Positions 15,453-20,442 of a stretch of 20,442 nt of DNA are shown in pieces. The first letter of the stretch is position 1. Each line of letters begins with the position of its first letter. A program made the translations under genes and the position numbers. The stretch comes from Crenarchaeota archaeon SCGC AAA471-B05. Its GTDB lineage: Archaea > Thermoproteota > Thermoprotei > Gearchaeales > Gearchaeaceae. Below the pieces are notes generated by a model. That model was not told the DNA's origin, made no database searches, and saw nothing but the letters and a program-made list of their open reading frames with translations. The stretch lies in assembly GCA_000380705.1 (NCBI GenBank), contig AQYM01000024.1, forward strand, positions 29,971 through 50,412, read 5' to 3'.

Positions 15453-16055
15453 ATGAAAAAAGGCCATTTAATAGTTTTTGAAGGAATAGATGGTGCAGGG
15501 TTAACTACGAATTCTAATTTTTTAGTAAACTGGCTTAAAAGTAAAGGTTACAAAGCAATTTATACTAAGGAACCTACTGAAAGTGAAATAGGAATAATAA
15601 TAAGAAAAATTTTGAAAAGTAACTTTAACGCCGATCCATTTTTATTAACTCTTTTGTTTACTGCGGATAGACAAATTCATGTTAACAATATTATTTTACC
15701 GGCTATTAAAGAAGGCTATTTTGTAGTATGTGATAGATATTATTTCTCTACGATAACTTATCAATCCACCCATGGAATGGACGAACGAATAATTAGGAAA
15801 TTGAGCAAGAATTTCCCAAAACCTGATATAGTTTTTCTATTGGACATAGATCCAAGAATTTCTTTAAAAAGAAAGGGTGAAAAGTCTGAGTTGTATGAGA
15901 AAATAGATTTCTTAGATTCCGTAAGGAAAAAATTTTTGGAACTTGCCTCAGAAATGAATTTCATTGTAATTCCAGCTGAAGAAAATCTAAGTTATGTTCA
16001 AAGTCAAATAATTAAAGTTATTAGTTATTATTTAGAAGAGATAGAAAATGATTAA
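15453..16055 (+). CDS. tmk: Thymidylate kinase-like protein, P-loop Lys replaced by Leu
   Basis: At 200 residues this is the normal length of dTMP kinase, which makes dTDP from dTMP. Most family motifs are present: KEPTESEIG, TADRQIH, DRYYFSTITYQ and the strand VFLLDIDP, followed by a short lid with KRKGEK. The Walker A is FEGIDGAGLTT, so residue 17 is Leu instead of the Lys that contacts the ATP phosphates. The change needs more than one base (the codon is TTA), so a single read error is unlikely. Either this lineage has a lysine-free P-loop or the protein has another role. The stop overlaps the HD phosphohydrolase start in ATGATTAA, coupling two nucleotide-metabolism genes. Confidence 0.85.
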   Translation: MKKGHLIVFEGIDGAGLTTNSNFLVNWLKSKGYKAIYTKEPTESEIGIIIRKILKSNFNADPFLLTLLFTADRQIHVNNIILPAIKEGYFVVCDRYYFSTITYQSTHGMDERIIRKLSKNFPKPDIVFLLDIDPRISLKRKGEKSELYEKIDFLDSVRKKFLELASEMNFIVIPAEENLSYVQSQIIKVISYYLEEIEND

Positions 16056-17292
16056 AGGTAAGCTAGTATATTGGGGTTTTATAAAGGATCCCATATATGG
16101 TTATATCAATATAACAGAGGAAGATAAAAAACTAATAGATACTCCTTTCTTTCAAAGATTAAGAAGAGTAAGGCAGGTGCCTTTAATTGATTATGTATAT
16201 CCTTCAGCTGTTCATACAAGGTTTGAACATTCATTAGGAGTTGCACATTTGGCAATGAATATTATGGCTAATTTACCTATAGAAATAGATGAATACGAAG
16301 CTAAAATGATTAGGTCAGCTTCATTACTTCATGATATAGGCCATGGTCCTTTTTCCCACTTATTTGAAGTTATTTTAATTAAATATTTTGGTTTAAATCA
16401 CGAACAGGTAGGAAGAGAAATCATAATAAGAAGCGAAATATCTGATATTTTAAATGATATAGGTTTAAATCCAAAGGATATTGGAAATCTAATTACAGGT
16501 GAAGCGTTTTCTTTTAAAAAATACCTTCAGCAAATAGTTAAAAGTGGAATCGATGCTGATAAGCTAGATTTTATTAAAAGAGATAACTTTCATAGTGGTG
16601 CAGGTTATGGAAACATAGATATTGACAGGCTGGTAAACACGATGGAAATTTACGAGGAAAATTTAGCTATAAATATGACAGCCTTACATACTTTTGAACT
16701 TTTCCTTTTAGCTCGAGTAAAAAGTTTTGAAGCTATGTATTTTCATAGAACGTTAAGGATAGCCCAATTAATGCTTCTTAGAGCTTTGGAAAAATTTATA
16801 GAAAAGAATGGTTTTCCTACAAAACTTGAATTAGATGAATACCTTAAATTAGATGATATGAGGTTATGGATAAAATTGGCAGAAGATGACTCTTCTAAGG
16901 ATATTATGAAAAGATTGGAAAGAAGGGATTTAATTAAAGAAGCTTTCGAAAAGAAATTTTTATCTAAGGAAAGTTTAAACAATATTGCGAAAGAGTTGGA
17001 GAACATTAAAAATAGTATTGTTTCAAGAGTTAATATAAGAGAAGATGATTTATATATCGATTTATCGATTTTACCTTCAGTTCCATACCATGGAGCTTAT
17101 TCCTATGATCCCTTTGAAATACCCGTAGTAAAAGTTGAAGGTAGTACAAAAGTAAAATATAGTTTAACAGAGTTATCTCCTTGGGTTGAGAGTATTAAAG
17201 GGTATTTGAATATTGTTAGAATATATACTGAAAACAAATATCGAATAAAAGTTGAAGAGGTATGTAAAAAATTATTCAAGGATTTTCCTTAA
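16048..17292 (+). CDS. HD-domain phosphohydrolase (dGTPase/SAMHD1-like)
   Basis: This metal-dependent phosphohydrolase has 414 residues. The HD signature is complete: H61 (RFEHSLG), H95-D96 (LLHDIGHGPFSH) and D171 (DADKLDF). The N-terminal PIYGYINI and FQRLRRVRQVPL match the dNTP triphosphohydrolase-like branch. The region after residue 210 is helical and the last 70 residues are mixed. The substrate is likely a nucleotide, perhaps a dNTP; overlap with the thymidylate kinase-like gene by 8 bases supports dNTP balance, but this is inference. The stop shares TTAA with the convergent aconitase-X small-subunit gene. Confidence 0.88.
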   Translation: MIKGKLVYWGFIKDPIYGYINITEEDKKLIDTPFFQRLRRVRQVPLIDYVYPSAVHTRFEHSLGVAHLAMNIMANLPIEIDEYEAKMIRSASLLHDIGHGPFSHLFEVILIKYFGLNHEQVGREIIIRSEISDILNDIGLNPKDIGNLITGEAFSFKKYLQQIVKSGIDADKLDFIKRDNFHSGAGYGNIDIDRLVNTMEIYEENLAINMTALHTFELFLLARVKSFEAMYFHRTLRIAQLMLLRALEKFIEKNGFPTKLELDEYLKLDDMRLWIKLAEDDSSKDIMKRLERRDLIKEAFEKKFLSKESLNNIAKELENIKNSIVSRVNIREDDLYIDLSILPSVPYHGAYSYDPFEIPVVKVEGSTKVKYSLTELSPWVESIKGYLNIVRIYTENKYRIKVEEVCKKLFKDFP

Positions 17293-17683
17293 CCTAAAAT
17301 TATTGTGTCGTCAAATATTTTTATATAATCTCCATTTTTTAACTAAATTTTTCAAATCTTTTTCAGGTTTATCTAACAATGGAATTTCACTTATTAAACA
17401 CCCTGAAGCCAGTATCATATCTGCTTTATCAACTATTATAGCCGAAGGTGCTACGTTGTTTCTTTTTAAAGCATAAATTACCCAAGAACCTACAGTCGAA
17501 CCTATGCTATAAGGAAATATTAAAATTTTTCCCTTCAAACTTTCCATGTAAATATCGCTTTTTTTTATTTATTATGATACCAGTTTTTTTATCTACATCT
17601 CCATAAAAAGAAATAGGCTTTTTAGATACCAAAGCAAATCCTTCAGCTTTACCTTGAGATATACTACGTGCTTTTATTATCAT
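17289..17683 (-). CDS. Phosphomevalonate dehydratase small subunit (AcnX swivel), two frameshifts
   Basis: This is the swivel-domain subunit of aconitase X, which with the large subunit dehydrates 5-phosphomevalonate to trans-anhydromevalonate 5-phosphate. Starting at the ATG at 17683 (overlapping the large-subunit stop in ATGA), the frame reads MIIKARSISQGKAEGFALVS. It is lost at a run of eight A (17559-17566). The next frame carries the conserved FPYSIGSTVGSWVIYAL and ASGCLISEIPLLDK. A second break occurs at six A (17335-17340), after which LVKNGDYIKIFDD continues to a stop at 17289. Removing one A at each site gives a single 130-residue protein, normal for the family. A shorter 78-residue frame (17311-17547) is only the middle part. 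Confidence 0.85.
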
Positions 17684-18855
17684 TCTAGCATCATTTTAAT
17701 TGCATCTTTTAAATCTATTAAATAAACATCTATTCCTTTTAAAGATCTCAAGTAATGTGCTGCTTTTATCGAATCTGTACCTACTTTCATTTCTTTATAG
17801 GATAATGGAGCTATAACAGGACATGCTCCTGAAAAAACGTATATACCTCTTTTTCTAAGTTTTAAAATTTCGTTTGAACTAGTTTCTGAAGCACTTTTAG
17901 AAGCAAAAAGCCATAATTTTGAATTATTTTTTACTTTTTTATTAAAAGTCATTTTTTCTATATTTATAATGTCTTGAGATGAAAGATGTGGGCAGCCTGT
18001 AAAAAAGTAATCCAATTTTTCAGCTTTTCCATAATTAAAATCATTTAAAACTTCTTTCATATCTTCCTTAGTTAAAACTATTTCCTTTACATTTTTCTTT
18101 TCCTTTATATCCTCTTCAAAGTATACCATTCCTATTCCACTTGAAGCAGATAATCCACCGCAAAACTCCTTTATATCTATTAAATTTTCAGGCTTTTTAT
18201 GAGCTATTATTGGAATACCATTGCCCAATTTTTTACCTGTTAAATAGCCCAAGACACCCCACATTAAATGTCCTTCAACGTTAAAATCTATTTTAACATA
18301 AAAGTTCGGTTTCCTTCCTTCTTCTGTATGTAAACCATAGTAGGGAGTTCTACCTGTGATGGCACACGCTAATGCTGATAATCCACTTTCCTTGTTTGTA
18401 TAAGAACCTATGAAAGAATTGACGTAAATTACTGCTGAAGATTCAGCGAAAGCTACATGCTCATATTTATTGGGAACGTTATCTAAAACATAGGGTGTAC
18501 AACTGCAACTTGCCTTAGCTCCTAATTTTTTATATGTTTCAACAACTTCCATTTGTTTTTCATAAAATTTCTCATCCACACCCATCTCATACCATATTTC
18601 CAAATCTGTACCGCATGGATTTATCGTAGTAGGCACCCTTACTTTTGCTCCTTTATCCACCAAACTTTTTAAAAAATCAAGACCCTCTTCACCTATGTTT
18701 TCATAAGAAATTCCCGCGATATGGGCTCTTGTTATTTCAATTAATCTTTCTGCTTCAAAAGCTTTAGATAATCCTATTAAAAGTTTCATGGCTATCCTTA
18801 CTCCTTCACCGAAATCGCCATTTAACATTCTTTCTTCTTCTTTACTTAAAAACAT
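17680..18855 (-). CDS. Phosphomevalonate dehydratase large subunit (aconitase X)
   Basis: This is the catalytic iron-sulfur subunit of aconitase X, with 391 residues and intact. Conserved features include TINPCGTDLEIW (around C81), ASCSCTPYVLDN (C117 and C119), FAESSAVIYVNS, CGGLSASSGIGMVYF, FTGCPHLSSQDI, and GACPVIAPLSY near the end. Cysteines of the CTP, GCP and GACP motifs are candidate cluster ligands. It overlaps the upstream UbiD homologue by 14 bases and the small subunit by 4, so all three genes are one operon. That pairing is the hallmark of the archaeal mevalonate pathway to isopentenyl phosphate, and supports phosphomevalonate rather than another hydroxy acid (such as hydroxyproline) as substrate. 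Confidence 0.93.
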   Translation of the reverse strand: MFLSKEEERMLNGDFGEGVRIAMKLLIGLSKAFEAERLIEITRAHIAGISYENIGEEGLDFLKSLVDKGAKVRVPTTINPCGTDLEIWYEMGVDEKFYEKQMEVVETYKKLGAKASCSCTPYVLDNVPNKYEHVAFAESSAVIYVNSFIGSYTNKESGLSALACAITGRTPYYGLHTEEGRKPNFYVKIDFNVEGHLMWGVLGYLTGKKLGNGIPIIAHKKPENLIDIKEFCGGLSASSGIGMVYFEEDIKEKKNVKEIVLTKEDMKEVLNDFNYGKAEKLDYFFTGCPHLSSQDIINIEKMTFNKKVKNNSKLWLFASKSASETSSNEILKLRKRGIYVFSGACPVIAPLSYKEMKVGTDSIKAAHYLRSLKGIDVYLIDLKDAIKMMLE

Positions 18856-20187
18856 CTTTTATCAACTCTTCGATTTTTTCCTTTGATATAGGAATATTTG
18901 ACCTTTTATATTTTTCATACGGTTTTAAAAGACTCCTTGTAGCATCTATGCCTAGTTTACTACCTAGAGATAGTTCTTGATTTGATGAGGGATCAAGCGA
19001 AGATATTGTAGCATCTTCTATAATCATTACACCTTTGGCTGGATTCAATCTTGTAGCCAATGCCCAAAATATTTCATCGATGTTATCTATATCTATATCT
19101 TCATCTACTACAATTGCAATTTTTAAAGAAGGATGGGCTGCAAAACATGCTGTGATTATATTCTTTCCATCACCTTCTCTTATTTTTTTAGCAGATACAA
19201 CTGCGATTAACCATCCACACCCTCCTTTTATTAATCTTACCTTATTTACAAAAGGAGTAATTCTTTCTACATATTTTCTTATTAATACTTCTCTTCCCAA
19301 TCCCATAAGCAAAAAATGTTCATTTCTAGCAGGTAAAATATCTTGATATAATGATTCTTTACTCGCATAAACTTTTTTTAATATGAACAACAGGTTGCTT
19401 TCTTACTATATCAGCAGTGCCGGTTAAATCGGTAAAAGGGCCTTCGTTTATTTCTTCAAAAGGATCTATGTAGCCTTCAAGGATTATTTCACTTTCTGCT
19501 AAAGCATAAACGTTATTATTACATTTAAATTGGTGGAAGGAATTATTCATTAATCTATTAGCTACATGAATATGGTCAATTTTATATTTAGGAGATAGTG
19601 CTGCTGAAAGTAATACGGCTGGATGTACTCCGATACAAACAGCTATATTTAAAACTTTTCCTTTTTTCTTTGCTTCTTGGAGCATAGCAAATAAATGTCT
19701 AGGCACTATTCTAATTCCAAACGTCTCATCATCTATATACATTAACCTATGAACAGATGCGTTTTGAAATTTTTCATCATCCCTTGCTATAACTATTCCA
19801 GAAGTTATGTAATATGAGGCATCACTTTCATAATGCTTTGGTATTGGAAGATCTTTGATTTTAATTTGAGGATCGACTTTAAAATAAGGTGATTGAACTA
19901 TTTCACAAGGTAAAGGATTCTCCATAGCAAAATATATTTTTTCATGGTAATTTTCTTCAGTAGCATTTATAGCTTCGTATAGCCTTTTTCTATTTGAGCA
20001 AACATTACCTACAACTTGAATTTCAAAATCTTTCACTTTTTCAAACAGAACTATAGGCCCATCATCAAATTTATCCAAAATAGCGGCTATTTCAAATTCT
20101 CTTTTTACTTCTTTTTTTATTCTAATTAAATTACCTTTTTTTTTCTTCGTTTATAATATAATTTTTTAAGGTAAGTAAATCTGGCAT
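18842..20187 (-). CDS. UbiD-family anhydromevalonate phosphate decarboxylase, two frameshifts
   Basis: UbiD-type enzymes use prenylated FMN. Next to aconitase X, this one most likely decarboxylates trans-anhydromevalonate 5-phosphate to isopentenyl phosphate. The natural start is the ATG at 20187 (MPDLLTLKNYIINEEKK). The frame is lost at nine A (20136-20144), continues as NLIRIKKEVKREFEIAAIL through the catalytic region EEINEGPFTDLTG, and is lost again at seven A (19373-19379). It then continues as VYASKESLYQDILPARNEH to 18842. Removing one A at each site gives 447 residues, a normal UbiD length. Frames at 19359-20078 and 18842-19390 are its two larger pieces. A UbiX-type prenyl-FMN synthase is not in this window. 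Confidence 0.88.
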
Positions 20188-20215
20188 TTTTTATGATATT
20201 TTTAAAATATTTAAT
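20188..20215. promoter_or_regulatory. 28-bp divergent promoter region, UbiD homologue / XPD helicase
   Basis: Only 28 bases separate the two ATGs. On the minus strand CATATTAAATATT (20205-20217) is centred about 24-26 bases from the 20187 start. On the plus strand the T-rich TTTTTTATGATA (about 20187-20198) is about the same distance from the 20216 start. Each TATA box would therefore overlap the other gene's first codons, and both mRNAs would be leaderless. Confidence 0.45.
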
Positions 20216-20442
20216 ATGAATAATTTTCTATATTTCCCTTATCATGAATTAAGAAAGGGTCAAGCTGAAATTATAGAAGCTGTTAAAAGGAGTGTTGAAA
20301 AGAAAAGAAATTTGCTTTTGGAAGCTCCCAGTGGAATCGGCAAAACTATAGCAGTATTATATGCTGTTTTTCCTTTTTTATTGGATAAATATAAGCTAGT
20401 ATATCTTACCAGAACATACAGAGAAATGGAAAGAGTTTTTAA
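20216..20442 (+). CDS. XPD/Rad3-type DNA helicase, N-terminus only
   Basis: This encodes the first 75 residues of a superfamily 2 helicase, open to the right edge. FPYHELRKGQAEII (7-20) is the Q-motif region seen in Rad3/XPD and DinG relatives. The Walker A is EAPSGIGKT (36-44), and motif Ia is YLTRTYREME near the end. Archaeal XPD unwinds DNA 5' to 3' and carries an iron-sulfur cluster encoded further on, which is not visible here. DinG-like helicases are the main alternative. It diverges from the mevalonate operon with only 28 bases between the start codons. Confidence 0.8.
   Translation, partial: MNNFLYFPYHELRKGQAEIIEAVKRSVEKKRNLLLEAPSGIGKTIAVLYAVFPFLLDKYKLVYLTRTYREMERVF

Noticed and set aside
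15761..17006. Minus-strand frames within the kinase and HD genes
   Set aside because: The kinase and HD motifs are on the plus strand, and these frames are shadows.
17252..17476. Plus-strand frame opposite the aconitase-X small subunit
   Set aside because: It is antisense to the conserved swivel domain.
19035..19346. Plus-strand frame opposite the UbiD homologue
   Set aside because: It is antisense to UbiD-like sequence and rich in Ser/Ile/Thr.

Overview
The window is AT-rich archaeal chromosomal DNA with densely packed genes and start codons that sit about 25-30 bases from TATA-like boxes, which suggests largely leaderless transcripts. Ribosomal protein S26e, class I lysyl-tRNA synthetase, an archaeal CDP-alcohol phosphotransferase, a PibD/FlaK-type prepilin peptidase, FAU-1, UPF0147 and an XPD-type helicase point to a thermophilic member of the Thermoproteota (Crenarchaeota). 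The aconitase-X pair plus a UbiD homologue is the archaeal (phosphomevalonate dehydratase) mevalonate route. Sulfolobales use the classical decarboxylase instead, so a Caldisphaera/Acidilobus/Desulfurococcales-like host is more likely. That placement is inference, not a sequence match.

Layout. 1-1031: the start of a KaiC/RAD55-like ATPase (minus, runs off the left edge) diverges from a ribbon-helix-helix regulator whose start codon touches a perfect 16-bp palindrome. 1028-2740: an unknown gene diverges from a three-gene overlapping operon (small coiled coil, zinc ribbon, TrmI tRNA methyltransferase). 2695-3775: two very AT-rich membrane genes. 3811-7778: proS converges on the operon rps26e-lysS-CDP-alcohol transferase. 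7955-10687: tldD-tldE, with tldD frameshifted in an A-run. 10664-12334: a membrane protein, a prepilin peptidase and a thioredoxin-like small protein. 12331-13048: an odd junction of an orphan minus-strand coding stretch and the C-terminal third of a 6-phosphogluconate dehydrogenase. 13045-14702: UPF0147 and FAU-1. 14703-15053: a 350-base gene-free stretch with inverted and direct repeats. 15054-17292: a p27-like zinc-ribbon protein, a thymidylate kinase-like protein without its P-loop lysine, and an HD phosphohydrolase. 17289-20187: a minus operon for anhydromevalonate phosphate decarboxylase and both phosphomevalonate dehydratase subunits. 20216-end: the start of an XPD-like helicase.

Most notable: three conserved genes (tldD, the UbiD homologue, the aconitase-X small subunit) are broken at five places. 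Each lies in a run of A on the coding strand, and each is restored by removing exactly one A. This is either a systematic homopolymer error of the assembly or slippage-dependent expression. Other observations are the RHH palindrome, the P-loop substitutions, the truncated 6PGDH, the repeat-bearing spacer at 14.8-15.0 kb, and repeated gene-packing rules (convergent pairs sharing TTAA; divergent starts 28-67 bp apart). I see no rRNA, no tRNA, no CRISPR array and no complete insertion sequence.
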